Shown here: piece by piece, positions 44,587 through 58,238 of the stretch | Numbering within the stretch: the first letter of the stretch is position 1 | How the letters are laid out: every line of letters starts with the position of its first letter | Source of the DNA: Kluyvera intermedia | GTDB lineage: Bacteria > Pseudomonadota > Gammaproteobacteria > Enterobacterales > Enterobacteriaceae | Reading direction: 5' to 3' | DNA: 64,000 nucleotides | Assembly: GCF_034424175.1 (NCBI RefSeq) | Contig: NZ_CP139986.1 | Span: 4,526,001 to 4,590,000 of the forward strand | Made by a program: the position numbers and the translations under genes | The notes under the pieces: generated by a model | What the model saw: the letters and a program-made list of their open reading frames with translations, nothing else | Told to the model about the DNA's origin: nothing | Database searches by the model: none

Positions 44587-44616
44587 AAAAAAAATCCTTT
44601 GCCGAAGCAAAGGATT
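44587..44616 (-). terminator. Terminator of the rRNA operon
   Basis: Minus strand AATCCTTTGC, loop TTCG, GCAAAGGATT, then eight T residues, just after tRNA-Trp. Confidence 0.93.
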
Positions 44617-44621
44617 ATATA

Positions 44622-44697
44622 TGGCAGGGGCGGAGAGACTCGAACTCGCGACACCCGGTTTTGGAGACCGGTGCTCTACCAACTGAGCTACGCCCCT
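44622..44697 (-). tRNA. trpT: tRNA-Trp(CCA)
   Basis: 76-nt tRNA with encoded CCA and anticodon CCA (TCTCCAAAACC). Last gene of the rRNA operon. In E. coli this gene follows only rrnC. Confidence 0.97.
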
Positions 44698-44760
44698 AAA
44701 GACTTCTTAATTTTTGTTATCATTAAGCCTGCTAAGTTAGCAGGCTTAATTTTTAATAAG

Positions 44761-44837
44761 TGGCGGAACGGACGGGACTCGAACCCGCGACCCCCTGCGT
44801 GACAGGCAGGTATTCTAACCGACTGAACTACCGCTCC
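44761..44837 (-). tRNA. aspT: tRNA-Asp(GTC)
   Basis: 77-nt tRNA with encoded CCA and anticodon GTC, between 5S rRNA and tRNA-Trp. Confidence 0.97.
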
Positions 44838-44890
44838 ACCGAATTTCTTTGTCACTACCCGGATTATTCATCCCGGTTTACTGCAATTTG

Positions 44891-45010
44891 ATGCCTGGCA
44901 GTTCCCTACTCTCGCATGGGGAGACCCCACACTACCATCGGCGCTACGGCGTTTCACTTCTGAGTTCGGCATGGGGTCAGGTGGGACCACCGCGCTAGTG
45001 CCGCCAGGCA
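44891..45010 (-). rRNA. rrf: 5S ribosomal RNA
   Basis: 120 nt, from TGCCTGGCGGC (5', at 45010) to CTGCCAGGCAT (3'), nearly identical to E. coli 5S rRNA. Confidence 0.98.
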
Positions 45011-45105
45011 AATTCTGTTTATCAACACGCATCTCTGCATGTCGATTTAATCTGTCTCAAGCTGAATATCGTGTCTCATCACCAACAAAACACCTTTGGC
45101 GTTGT

Positions 45106-48015
<2,910 letters not shown>

Positions 48016-48225
48016 TCACAACCCGAAGATGTTTCGTAAAACATTCCGCAGTTGCGAAAATTTGAGAGACTCGAACACACCGCTTATCTGTTCTTATTAC
48101 GGAGAACAGACACAGTGTGTCGTTTCAATTTTCAGCTTGATCCAGATTTTTAAAGAGCAAAACTTCGCAGTGAACCTTTTCAGGTACACTCTGAAGTTTT
48201 TTTTGTTTTGTTCGCAGTAAAAGGA

Positions 48226-48301
48226 TGGTGGAGCTATGCGGGATCGAACCGCAGACCTCCTGCGTGCAAGGCAGGCGCTCTCCCAGCTGAGCTATAACCC
48301 C
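48226..48301 (-). tRNA. alaT: tRNA-Ala(TGC)
   Basis: 76-nt tRNA with encoded CCA and anticodon TGC (CTTGCACGC), in the 16S-23S spacer next to 23S. Confidence 0.97.
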
Positions 48302-48409
48302 ATCGTAACACTAATCTCTGTACCGGTAATTCTTGTTGAGGCAAGGCGTGGAATAACGAAACATACTGAAGTATGCGAGTTGTTCCGCAACGCAGCATCA
48401 GCAAGAATT
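48302..48409 (-). repeat. 108-bp structured spacer between tRNA-Ile and tRNA-Ala
   Basis: An imperfect inverted repeat: AAATTCTTG... at the tRNA-Ile side pairs with ...CAAGAATT at the tRNA-Ala side, with an inner hairpin GCATACTTCAGTATG. The same spacer in E. coli is about 42 bp as I recall. No gene. Confidence 0.7.
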
Positions 48410-48486
<77 letters not shown>

Positions 48487-48555
48487 GCAGAGATTTTTAC
48501 TGCTAATTTTCATCAGACAATCTGTGTGGACACTTCAAAGCACGTTTCTTTAAGG

Positions 48556-50095
<1,540 letters not shown>

Positions 50096-50231
50096 AAGTG
50101 TTTGATGCTCAATAAATTAAACTTCGTAATGAATTACGTATGTTCACTCGTTGAGACTTGGTATTCATTTAGCGTCTTGCGACGTTTAAGAATCCGTATC
50201 TTCGAGTGCCCACACAGATTGTCTGATAAAT

Positions 50232-50243
50232 TGTTAAAGAGCA
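50232..50243 (-). promoter_or_regulatory. rrn leader boxA antitermination site
   Basis: Minus strand TGCTCTTTAACA, the exact consensus for NusB/NusE loading, about 137 nt before 16S. A second TGCTCTTTAAAA copy lies in the 16S-23S spacer near 48155. Confidence 0.92.
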
Positions 50244-50278
50244 GTGCCGCTTCGCTTTCTCAGCGGCGCGGGATGTGC

Positions 50279-50306
50279 ATATTACGCTTTCCCGCTTCAG
50301 AGTCAA
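50279..50306 (-). promoter_or_regulatory. rRNA operon promoter P2
   Basis: TTGACT, 16 bp, TAATAT on the minus strand, close to E. coli rrn P2. Confidence 0.9.
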
Positions 50307-50399
50307 GCATTTAATTTCGCTTTTCTCCGCTGAAGTTCTTCTTAAGAACCTCGCTAACACGGCGGCTTCTATTCCGTTGTTCCGTGTCAGTGGAGGCGC

Positions 50400-50427
50400 A
50401 TTATAGGGAGTTCTGAGACGTTGACAA
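50400..50427 (-). promoter_or_regulatory. rRNA operon promoter P1
   Basis: TTGTCA, 16 bp, TATAAT followed by GCGCC discriminator bases on the minus strand. The 16-bp spacing and discriminator are typical of growth-rate- and ppGpp-controlled P1. A T/A-rich stretch upstream (CTGTTTTAAAAAAAC region) could be an UP element. Fis sites would fall within the murI 3' end. Confidence 0.92.
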
Positions 50428-50472
50428 GCCCTGTTTTAAAAAAACTTTTCAACCGTCTCTTTTTTGCTCAAA

Positions 50473-51330
50473 TCAGGCTGAAACAGGCAGTTTTTCGAGC
50501 GTTTCAAAGCCATAACGCTGTAAAACGGGTAAAAGTTGCTCAGTTTCTGTTGTCAACGCCATGCAGTAAGCCAGATTTTCATCGCTGGATTTCGCATCTG
50601 GCGCTTCATGTTCTAGCAACCAGGCTGTACGACGCGCAATCGCAGCACCAGAATCCACCAACCGCGTTCCTTCCGGAAGTACCTGCAACAGCTCCTCTTG
50701 TAATAGAGGGAAATGGGTACAGCCAAGAACAACCGTATCCGGCGGCTCCTGCATCCGTAGCCATGGACGCAGAATACGGCGTAGCTCCTCAAGTGAAACG
50801 GGCTCACCATGCAGTTTCGCTTCTGCCAGCTCAACCAATTCCGCCGAGCCCAGCATTTCAATCCGGCATTCATCCGCAAAGCGTGCAATCAACTCATGGG
50901 TATAAGGACGCTTCACCGTTCCTCGCGTCGCCAGTAGCCCAACGATACGGTTCGCCGATAGGCGCGCCGCCGGTTTAATTGCAGGAACAACGCCCACTAC
51001 CGGGAAGGCAAATTTCTCACGCAGCGCAGGCAGCGATACCGTGCTTGCCGTATTACAGGCGATAACCGCTAGCGCCAACGGGTAGCGTTGTTGTACTGCA
51101 GTGACAATTTCGAGGACACGTTCAACGATAAACGCTTCACTCTTTTCCCCATATGGGAAAGCAACGTTATCGAAAGCGTAGATATAATGGAGATCCGGCA
51201 GGAGATGCCGAATCTCATCGTAGACCGACAACCCACCGACCCCGGAATCAAAGACCAGGACGGTGGGACGTGGTTTAGAAGGTGTAGCTGCCAGACAAGG
51301 TGTATTCCCGTCCTGCAGTTGGGTAGCCAT
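50473..51330 (-). CDS. murI: Glutamate racemase
   Basis: 285 residues, E. coli length. Makes D-glutamate for peptidoglycan. Catalytic cysteines lie in ACNTAST and GCTHFP; VFDSGVGGLSVYDEI is the N-terminal signature. The start at 51330 overlaps the end of btuB by 56 bp, as in E. coli. It directly precedes the rRNA operon, an arrangement found at E. coli rrnB. Confidence 0.96.
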   Translation of the reverse strand: MATQLQDGNTPCLAATPSKPRPTVLVFDSGVGGLSVYDEIRHLLPDLHYIYAFDNVAFPYGEKSEAFIVERVLEIVTAVQQRYPLALAVIACNTASTVSLPALREKFAFPVVGVVPAIKPAARLSANRIVGLLATRGTVKRPYTHELIARFADECRIEMLGSAELVELAEAKLHGEPVSLEELRRILRPWLRMQEPPDTVVLGCTHFPLLQEELLQVLPEGTRLVDSGAAIARRTAWLLEHEAPDAKSSDENLAYCMALTTETEQLLPVLQRYGFETLEKLPVSA

Positions 51331-53131
51331 ATGCTGTCTCGTAATCTTTATCGAACAGGTTGGCGATTTTACCACGAACTGTCAGGTGTGAGGTGACCGG
51401 ATATGACAATCCGACATCCCATAAGCTTACGCCACCCAGTTTAACATCGCGCTGATTGTCATAATCGTTATCGTAACGCTGGCCGATATACTGATACATC
51501 ACGTTCCAACCCAGATCAAAGACCTGACCGGTGAGCTCATATTTCGCCTGTTGCTTAGCACGGCGATAAAGAACTTTATCCGTTTCGTCATCACGCGGAT
51601 CGACATACTGCAATGTCAGGTGATGCTCGACGGGACCAGTTGTAACATTGCCCGTCCACTCCACGCCTTTAATTGTGGCCGACTTCACGTTGACGTACTG
51701 GTTATTCTTATAATCAATCAGATTCTGGATTTCATAATGGTATGCCGACAAGCGCCAATCCAGCGGCCCGGTTAGCCCATCAATTCCCGCTTCCCACTGT
51801 TTAGACTCTTCCGGCTTCAGGTCTGGGTTAGCCGCAATACCTGGGCCGTAGGAGGAAGCAAAACGCGTTGCGCCGAATTGCTGACCCAGTGACGGTGCCA
51901 GGAAACCCGTGCCGTAGGAGAGCGTAGCTCGATAGCCTTCAACAAACTCCCACCCCGCCGCCGTCTGCCAGGTTCCGCGCCAGCCGAACTGCTCATCGTG
52001 ATCTTCGCGGCCCGAGGCCTCGAGGGTAACGCTATCAATCTGCTGCTGCCCGGTCAGGTAAAGCCCGGTAGTGTCACGCTTGTAGGTATCCGACAGCGTC
52101 GTGCTGCTTGAGAACAGCTTTTCCTGTTTCCAGTCAACGCCACCGCTAATCGCCCCGTGCCCAACCTCAACGTTATTCCCCCACTGAATATAACGCTGCT
52201 CCATATCGTCGAGCGTCGCATCACCCGCATAGCGACCGAGGTCGTTGCTGTAGTTGTAGCTTTTCAGATGCTGATAGTTGGCGATCAGTTGAGAAGAATA
52301 GATGCCCGAGTTGTAGCGCAGACCGGTATCCCAGGATTGGTTGTAGTTCTGCACTTCATCATTACCGCCCGCATAGCCATACCCACCCTGATCGTAGTCG
52401 CTGTTGGCGGTATAGCCATAACCACGGAAGAAGCCAGAGAAGCTATCGTCAAACTTGTGCTGTACGCCGCCCCAGAACATCTTGTTGCGGTAACCATCGC
52501 GATCGCTATCACCGCTGTAGGTGGAATTCGGCTGGACGTTAAAGCCTTTTGTCGTCTGGTATGCACCAGCGGCGGTGACGAGGGTATCGCCAAAGCGCTT
52601 ATTCATCGCACCATCGTAGGTTTGATAACCGTCGCTACCCACACCGGCGTTAATCTGCGAACGTTCTTCATCAGTCATGGTAATAATGTTGACCACGCCG
52701 CCAATTGCACCGGAGCCATAAACCGCGGAACGTGGCCCGCGGATATATTCAACACGCTGAACCAGTGATACTGGAATCTGACCAATATCGATACCATTCG
52801 ATATGCCAGCTCGCGCCATTGGCACACCATCAATCAGCACCAGAACATGACGCCCTTCCGTGCCGCGCACGTAGAGAGAGGAGCTTTTCCCCATCCCCCC
52901 ATTCTGGCTGATATCCACACCCGGTAAACGGCGCATCACATCATTAAGATCTTTTGACTGCCAGCGCTGGATATCATCTCGCGTGACCACATCGGTCGGC
53001 GCCAGTACGGTATTTACAGGTTGCTGGAAACGGTTGCCGGTCACCACCAGCGTGTCTGACTTGCTGTCTTGCGCCCAGCCGGAAAATGCCGTGACGGATA
53101 ATGCCGTCAGCAGCGAAACTTTTTTAATCAT
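51275..53131 (-). CDS. btuB: Outer-membrane cobalamin receptor BtuB (divergent allele)
   Basis: 618-residue TonB-dependent transporter for vitamin B12; in E. coli also the receptor for phage BF23 and E colicins. Signal peptide MIKKVSLLTALSVTAFSGWA, TonB box DTLVV just after it, plug domain to about residue 140, then a 22-strand barrel ending REYTLSGSYTF. Signal, barrel end and RGPRSAVYGS are E. coli-like, but the plug apex differs: HVLVLIDGVPMARAGISNG here versus ...GVRLNLAGVSGS in E. coli, and SGAIGG versus SDAIGG. The weak ribosome site fits riboswitch control. Confidence 0.93.
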   Translation of the reverse strand: MIKKVSLLTALSVTAFSGWAQDSKSDTLVVTGNRFQQPVNTVLAPTDVVTRDDIQRWQSKDLNDVMRRLPGVDISQNGGMGKSSSLYVRGTEGRHVLVLIDGVPMARAGISNGIDIGQIPVSLVQRVEYIRGPRSAVYGSGAIGGVVNIITMTDEERSQINAGVGSDGYQTYDGAMNKRFGDTLVTAAGAYQTTKGFNVQPNSTYSGDSDRDGYRNKMFWGGVQHKFDDSFSGFFRGYGYTANSDYDQGGYGYAGGNDEVQNYNQSWDTGLRYNSGIYSSQLIANYQHLKSYNYSNDLGRYAGDATLDDMEQRYIQWGNNVEVGHGAISGGVDWKQEKLFSSSTTLSDTYKRDTTGLYLTGQQQIDSVTLEASGREDHDEQFGWRGTWQTAAGWEFVEGYRATLSYGTGFLAPSLGQQFGATRFASSYGPGIAANPDLKPEESKQWEAGIDGLTGPLDWRLSAYHYEIQNLIDYKNNQYVNVKSATIKGVEWTGNVTTGPVEHHLTLQYVDPRDDETDKVLYRRAKQQAKYELTGQVFDLGWNVMYQYIGQRYDNDYDNQRDVKLGGVSLWDVGLSYPVTSHLTVRGKIANLFDKDYETAYGYPTAGREYTLSGSYTF

Positions 53132-53134
53132 TTT

Positions 53135-53369
53135 AAAAGCATCCGAATCAATAAAGGATGCCGCAGGCTTTATCAGTTGCTCGCGACGATAAAAGCCTAA
53201 TGCGACGTCATCCGGCAGGTCTTCGGGCTTGGAGGCTATATATAGAGAGGATGACTTCCCACGGCACGCCGCAGTGTCTGCATATGATGCACTCCTCTCC
53301 ACCTTCCTTACCGCTGCGCGTCAGCCCCAGATTTACACTGGATTCCCTTTTAACTCACAGGACCGGTAC
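53135..53369 (-). promoter_or_regulatory. Cobalamin riboswitch of btuB
   Basis: The btuB leader carries the AdoCbl riboswitch features: CCGGTCCTGTGAGTTAA and GGGAATCCAGTG at the 5' side, CTGACGCGCAGCGGTAAGGA in the core, and the B12 box AGCCCGAAGACCTGCCGG. A final hairpin (GCATCC...GGATGC) lies just before the start and would hide the ribosome site when cobalamin is bound. Confidence 0.93.
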
Positions 53370-53495
53370 GCGAATGCTACATTTAGTTACATACGGATGT
53401 CCAGACTGCTATTTATCATTTTCAACCGCATGAGGCTGGACATCCCCTGTGCAAGCCCTACAATCCCCGCGTACTTTTATTATTCAGGATGCATC

Positions 53496-54596
53496 ATGAC
53501 CCCCGAACACCTCCCTACCGAACAGTACGACGCTCAGCTCGCCGAGAAAGTCACTCGCCTGCAAACGATGATGACGCCGTTTAGCGCGCCTGCGCCGGAG
53601 GTGTTTCGTTCACCGGTCAGTCACTACCGCATGCGCGCAGAATTCCGCATCTGGCACGACGGTGATGATCTTTACCACATCATGTTTGACCAGCAGACGA
53701 AGGCCCGCATCCGCGTTGACGCCTTTCCGGCGGCAAGCCAGCTTATCAATACCTTGATGACCGCGATGCTTGACGGCGTGCGCGACAATCCAGTGCTGCG
53801 CCACAAGCTGTTCCAGATTGACTACCTCACCACGCTCAGCAACCAGGCGGTTGTTACGCTGCTGTACCATAAAAAGCTCGACGATGCGTGGCGTGAGCAG
53901 GCCGAAGCATTGCGTGATGCGCTGCGTGCGCAGGGGCTGAACGTCCACCTCATTGGTCGCGCCACTAAAACCAAAATCGAGCTGGATCAGGACTATATAG
54001 ATGAGCGCCTACCGGTCGCCGGAAAAGAGATGATCTACCGTCAGGTAGAAAACAGCTTCACCCAGCCCAACGCGGCGATGAACATTCAAATGCTGGAATG
54101 GGCGCTGGACGCCACGCAGAATTCACGCGGCGACCTGCTGGAGCTGTACTGCGGCAACGGTAACTTCTCGCTGGCACTGGCGCGTAACTTCAACCGCGTA
54201 CTGGCGACCGAAATAGCCAAACCCTCGGTAGCCGCAGCGCAGTACAACATCAGTGCGAATCAGATCGATAACGTGCAGATCATCCGCATGGCTGCGGAAG
54301 ATTTTACTCAGGCGATGAACGGCGTACGGGAATTTAACCGTTTGCAGGGCATTGATTTGAAGAGCTATCAGTGTGAGACGATTTTTGTCGATCCACCGCG
54401 CAGCGGGCTGGACAGCGAAACCGAGAAGATGGTGCAGGCGTACCCCAATATTCTGTACATCTCCTGTAACCCGGAGACGTTGTGCCAGAACCTGGAAACG
54501 TTAAGCCAGACGCATAACATCACCCGCCTGGCGCTGTTCGACCAGTTCCCGTATACCCATCATATGGAATGCGGCGTACTGTTAACGAAGAAATAA
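53496..54596 (+). CDS. trmA: tRNA (uracil-5-)-methyltransferase
   Basis: 366-residue SAM-dependent enzyme making m5U54 (ribothymidine) in the T loop of tRNAs. SAM motif LLELYCGNGNFSLALA, catalytic cysteine in ISCNPETL, and FVDPPRSGLD. Start 53496 gives the E. coli length. Divergent from btuB; the ORF is open further upstream through the riboswitch region. Confidence 0.96.
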   Translation: MTPEHLPTEQYDAQLAEKVTRLQTMMTPFSAPAPEVFRSPVSHYRMRAEFRIWHDGDDLYHIMFDQQTKARIRVDAFPAASQLINTLMTAMLDGVRDNPVLRHKLFQIDYLTTLSNQAVVTLLYHKKLDDAWREQAEALRDALRAQGLNVHLIGRATKTKIELDQDYIDERLPVAGKEMIYRQVENSFTQPNAAMNIQMLEWALDATQNSRGDLLELYCGNGNFSLALARNFNRVLATEIAKPSVAAAQYNISANQIDNVQIIRMAAEDFTQAMNGVREFNRLQGIDLKSYQCETIFVDPPRSGLDSETEKMVQAYPNILYISCNPETLCQNLETLSQTHNITRLALFDQFPYTHHMECGVLLTKK

Positions 54597-54604
54597 GACT
54601 GACG

Positions 54605-54638
54605 GTAGGCCGGATTAGCGTAGCGCTATCCGGCCTAC
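54605..54638. repeat. REP palindrome between trmA and yijD
   Basis: GTAGGCCGGATTAGCG mirrored by GCGCTATCCGGCCTAC, between two convergent genes; probably an mRNA end. Confidence 0.85.
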
Positions 54639-54641
54639 CTT

Positions 54642-54995
54642 TTATGAACCTTGCTTACGGTTACGCATCCGATAGCCAATCCAGAAGACCATCGTGACCG
54701 ACAATACTGCCGGGAAGAAGTTGGAACCGATATCCGGGTATTCGGCCCGCACCACCGTGCTGTACAGCAACACGCCAAGAATAAAACAGGCGGCTGACAA
54801 TGCGGGTAACCCCACCGGCATCGTGCGGTTTTGATAGCGTTGATGCAGACAATAAACCGTCAACACCAGAGAAATTATCGGAAAGACGGAGAACGGAACA
54901 ATAGAGCTAAATAGCGCTGCAAACGTTCCGTTAATCGATAAGCCCGCCAACAGCGCTAGCAGCAGCGTACCTTTATCTTGACCTGACTGTTTCAT
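54642..54995 (-). CDS. yijD: Inner-membrane protein YijD
   Basis: 117 residues with four predicted membrane helices (DUF1422 family). Function unknown. Overlaps the end of fabR by 4 bp and is co-transcribed with it. Conserved stretch FSSIVPFSVFPIISLVLTVY. Confidence 0.92.
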   Translation of the reverse strand: MKQSGQDKGTLLLALLAGLSINGTFAALFSSIVPFSVFPIISLVLTVYCLHQRYQNRTMPVGLPALSAACFILGVLLYSTVVRAEYPDIGSNFFPAVLSVTMVFWIGYRMRNRKQGS

Positions 54996-55645
54996 TGCTC
55001 GTCTACCACCTTATTCGGAATGATGTGACTCTTCTCTTGTTCACGGCGATACCAATAGTACGCGCCCTTGGAGATCATCCGTAATTGCAGCACCAGTCGC
55101 TCTTCCAGTTGCCGACGCTGCTCAAGGCCAACATCTAAGGCCTCCGCTCCCGCGCTAAATACGATAGTCACCATCGCCTCAGCCTGCGCTTCCGTAAACG
55201 CGCGAGGCATATGGTTTTCGATTTCCAGATAGTCGGCAAGTTCCGCAATAAAATGCTGAATCTCGCGGGCAACTGCCGCACGGAATGCCGCAGATGTGCC
55301 AGAACGCTCACGTAGCAACAGACGGAAGGCGTTCGGGTTATTACCGATAAATTCCATAAAGGTGGATACAGAAGTGCGGATAACGCTGCCGCCTTTGGCA
55401 ATACGCTGACGCGCCTGGCGCATCAACTGGCGCAGCATCAAGCCGCTCTCGTCAACCATGGTCAGCCCCAGCTCATCCACATCGCGGAAATGGCGATAAA
55501 AGGAGGTTGGCGCAATCCCCGCCTCACGCGCCACTTCACGCAGGCTTAGGCTGGCAAAACTTCGCTCGGCACTGAGTTGACTAAATGCCGCTTCCACCAG
55601 CGAACGCCGGGTTTTTTCTTTTTGTTGCGCTCTAACACCCATCAC
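54992..55645 (-). CDS. fabR: TetR-family repressor FabR
   Basis: 217 residues. Represses fabA and fabB in response to unsaturated acyl-ACP/CoA, setting membrane fluidity. TetR helix-turn-helix SLREVAREAGIAPTSFYRHF near residues 35-55. Start GTG at 55645 or ATG at 55642. Operon with yijD, divergent from sthA. Confidence 0.95.
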   Translation of the reverse strand: MMGVRAQQKEKTRRSLVEAAFSQLSAERSFASLSLREVAREAGIAPTSFYRHFRDVDELGLTMVDESGLMLRQLMRQARQRIAKGGSVIRTSVSTFMEFIGNNPNAFRLLLRERSGTSAAFRAAVAREIQHFIAELADYLEIENHMPRAFTEAQAEAMVTIVFSAGAEALDVGLEQRRQLEERLVLQLRMISKGAYYWYRREQEKSHIIPNKVVDEQ

Positions 55646-55842
55646 GATGACTGAATCCTTCCATATGCCGTATTGGCACTATACCAGAGATTAAAACGAT
55701 TCCACTTACGCAGCTTTGTTAATGATTGTTTACATGCTATTTATGCTATTTCGTATGAAATAAGCCCAACGATAATTGGGTTATCCCTTCGATGATGTTA
55801 TGATTCTGTTGATTTTATGTATAAGAACAGGTACGCCTTACC

Positions 55843-57243
55843 ATGTCACATTCCTACGATTATGATGCAGTAATAATTGGTTCCGGCCCGGGCGGCGAAG
55901 GTGCTGCTATGGGTCTGGTGAAGCAAGGAGCCCACGTCGCCGTTATTGAGCGTTACCATAATGTCGGCGGCGGTTGTACCCACTGGGGTACCATCCCATC
56001 TAAAGCCCTTCGCCATGCCGTCAGCCGTATTATCGAATTCAACCAAAATCCACTCTACAGCGACCACAGCCGACTTCTCCGATCCTCATTTGCCGACATC
56101 CTGAATCATGCCGATAGCGTTATTAATCAGCAAACGCATATGCGTCAGGGTTTTTATGAGCGCAATCACTGTGAGATGCTGCAGGGTGACGCCCACTTTG
56201 TTGATGAGCACACCATCGCGCTGAAGTGCCCGGACGGGTCGGTCGAAACGATAACCGCCGATAAATTCGTGATCGCTTGTGGATCACGCCCGTACCGCCC
56301 GGCAGACGTTGATTTTACCCATCCGCGCATTTACGACAGCGACTCCATCCTCAGCCTGCACCATGAACCTCGCCATGTCATTATCTACGGCGCAGGAGTT
56401 ATCGGCTGCGAATATGCGTCGATCTTCCGCGGAATGGAGGTCAAAGTTGACCTGATTAACACCCGCGACCGTCTGCTGGCATTCCTCGACCAGGAGATGT
56501 CAGACTCCCTTTCTTATCACTTCTGGAACAGTGGTGTGGTCATTCGCCACAACGAAGAATACGAGAAGATTGAAGGGGTCGACGACGGGGTGATCATGCA
56601 CCTGAAGTCCGGCAAAAAGCTCAAGGCCGACTGCCTGCTGTTTGCCAATGGTCGAACCGGGAATACCGAATCACTGGCGCTGGAAAACATTGGCTTACAG
56701 GCCGATGGCCGTGGTCAGTTGAAGGTCAACAGTCTGTATCAAACCGCGCTGCCGCACGTCTACGCGGTTGGTGATGTTATCGGTTATCCGAGCCTCGCTT
56801 CAGCCGCCTACGATCAGGGCCGTATTGCCGCGCAGGCGTTGATGAAAGGCGAAGCCTCCGGGCATCTGATAGAAGATATTCCAACGGGTATCTACACCAT
56901 CCCGGAAATCAGCTCCGTCGGTAAAACCGAACAACAGCTGACAGCCATGAAAGTGCCTTATGAGGTGGGTCGTGCGCAGTTTAAACACCTGGCGCGGGCG
57001 CAAATCGTTGGCATGAGCGTGGGGAGCCTGAAAATCCTGTTCCATCGGGAAACAAAGGAAATCCTCGGCATTCATTGCTTTGGCGAGCGCGCGGCCGAAA
57101 TTATTCATATCGGCCAGGCGATTATGGAGCAAAAAGGTGGTGGCAACACCATTGAGTACTTCGTTAACACCACCTTTAACTACCCGACCATGGCGGAAGC
57201 CTATCGAGTTGCGGCGCTGAACGGCTTAAATCGCCTTTTTTAG
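55843..57243 (+). CDS. sthA: Soluble pyridine nucleotide transhydrogenase
   Basis: 466-residue FAD enzyme moving hydride from NADPH to NAD+. FAD motif DAVIIGSGPGGEGAA; the modified redox site GGGCTHWGTIPSKAL keeps one cysteine (the partner Cys of disulfide reductases is Thr here, as in the family). NAD(P) motif IYGAGVIGCEYA. Its 3' end overlaps the convergent oxyR by 18 bp, as in E. coli. Confidence 0.97.
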   Translation: MSHSYDYDAVIIGSGPGGEGAAMGLVKQGAHVAVIERYHNVGGGCTHWGTIPSKALRHAVSRIIEFNQNPLYSDHSRLLRSSFADILNHADSVINQQTHMRQGFYERNHCEMLQGDAHFVDEHTIALKCPDGSVETITADKFVIACGSRPYRPADVDFTHPRIYDSDSILSLHHEPRHVIIYGAGVIGCEYASIFRGMEVKVDLINTRDRLLAFLDQEMSDSLSYHFWNSGVVIRHNEEYEKIEGVDDGVIMHLKSGKKLKADCLLFANGRTGNTESLALENIGLQADGRGQLKVNSLYQTALPHVYAVGDVIGYPSLASAAYDQGRIAAQALMKGEASGHLIEDIPTGIYTIPEISSVGKTEQQLTAMKVPYEVGRAQFKHLARAQIVGMSVGSLKILFHRETKEILGIHCFGERAAEIIHIGQAIMEQKGGGNTIEYFVNTTFNYPTMAEAYRVAALNGLNRLF

Positions 57244-58143
57244 CGCCTTGTCAAAATGGCCGTCCATCGTTTCACGGACGGCCTCTGCCAGCTGCTCATA
57301 GCGGCTGCGCAGTGGCGATCCCGGTCGATAGACCAGCCCGACGGTACGGCGTGGCTCCGGCTTAATGCACGGTAGATACACCACACCATCGCGTTTGCGC
57401 TCCGGCGGTACTGCCAGCTGAGGCAACAAGGTAATTCCGCTTCCCGCAGCCACCATATTACGCAGCGTTTCCAGACTGGTTGCCCGGAAATGGGTATCTT
57501 CATCCGCACCGGCTTCAAAGCAGAAACCCATCGCCTGATCGCGCAGACAGTGACCGTCTTCGAGCATCAGCAATTTTTCACCGGCCAGATCCGACATCGG
57601 TACGCGATCGCGCTCCGCCCACGGGTGATCTTCGTAGATCGCCAGCAGCATCGGCTCGTCATACAGTGGAACTTCGATAAACGCCTCGCTCTCCTTCACC
57701 AATGCCAGAATCACACAGTCCAGCTTACCGCTGTCGAGCTGCGCCAGCAGCTGATGGGTTTGCGCTTCATGCAGATACATTTCCAGCTTCGGGAAGGTTT
57801 GGTGCAGTATCGGGATAATATGGGGTAGCAGATATGGGCCAACGGTGGGAATCAGGCCGATATGCAGCGGACCAGACATCGTCTCTCCCTGCTGACTTGC
57901 CATTTCCTTAAGCACTTTGACCTCACGCAACACCGTGCGCGCCTGGTCCACCAGCAGCAGCCCCGCCTGGGTAAACAGGACTTTGCGGCTGGTTCGTTCC
58001 AGCAGCATGACGCCCAGTTCATCTTCCAGTTTACGAATCTGCCCGCTCAGAGTTGGCTGGCTGACATGGCAGGAATCTGCCGCCCGGCGGAAGTGCCGAT
58101 GTTCAGCTAACGCCACCAGGTATTCAAGATCGCGAATATTCAT
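57226..58143 (-). CDS. oxyR: Peroxide-sensing regulator OxyR
   Basis: 305-residue LysR-type activator of the hydrogen peroxide response. N-terminal helix-turn-helix MNIRDLEYLVALAEHRHFRR; redox pair C199 and C208 (GHCLRDQAMGFC) at the exact E. coli positions. Start 58143; ten more codons are open upstream. Divergent from oxyS. Confidence 0.98.
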   Translation of the reverse strand: MNIRDLEYLVALAEHRHFRRAADSCHVSQPTLSGQIRKLEDELGVMLLERTSRKVLFTQAGLLLVDQARTVLREVKVLKEMASQQGETMSGPLHIGLIPTVGPYLLPHIIPILHQTFPKLEMYLHEAQTHQLLAQLDSGKLDCVILALVKESEAFIEVPLYDEPMLLAIYEDHPWAERDRVPMSDLAGEKLLMLEDGHCLRDQAMGFCFEAGADEDTHFRATSLETLRNMVAAGSGITLLPQLAVPPERKRDGVVYLPCIKPEPRRTVGLVYRPGSPLRSRYEQLAEAVRETMDGHFDKALKKAI

Positions 58144-58238
58144 TATTCTTCCTCCATCGCCATGATAGTTCATAGCGATAGATAGAATAGCAACGAATGA
58201 TTATCCCTATCAAGGACTCTGTTTAATAATACAGCACA
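58144..58238. promoter_or_regulatory. oxyR-oxyS divergent control region
   Basis: Contains repeated ATAG elements (GATAGTTCATAG, GATAGATAGAATAG and CCCTATC), fitting the spaced ATAG/CTAT contacts of an OxyR tetramer. The oxyS -10 is AATAAT at 58225-58230, 8 bp before the RNA start. Confidence 0.7.
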
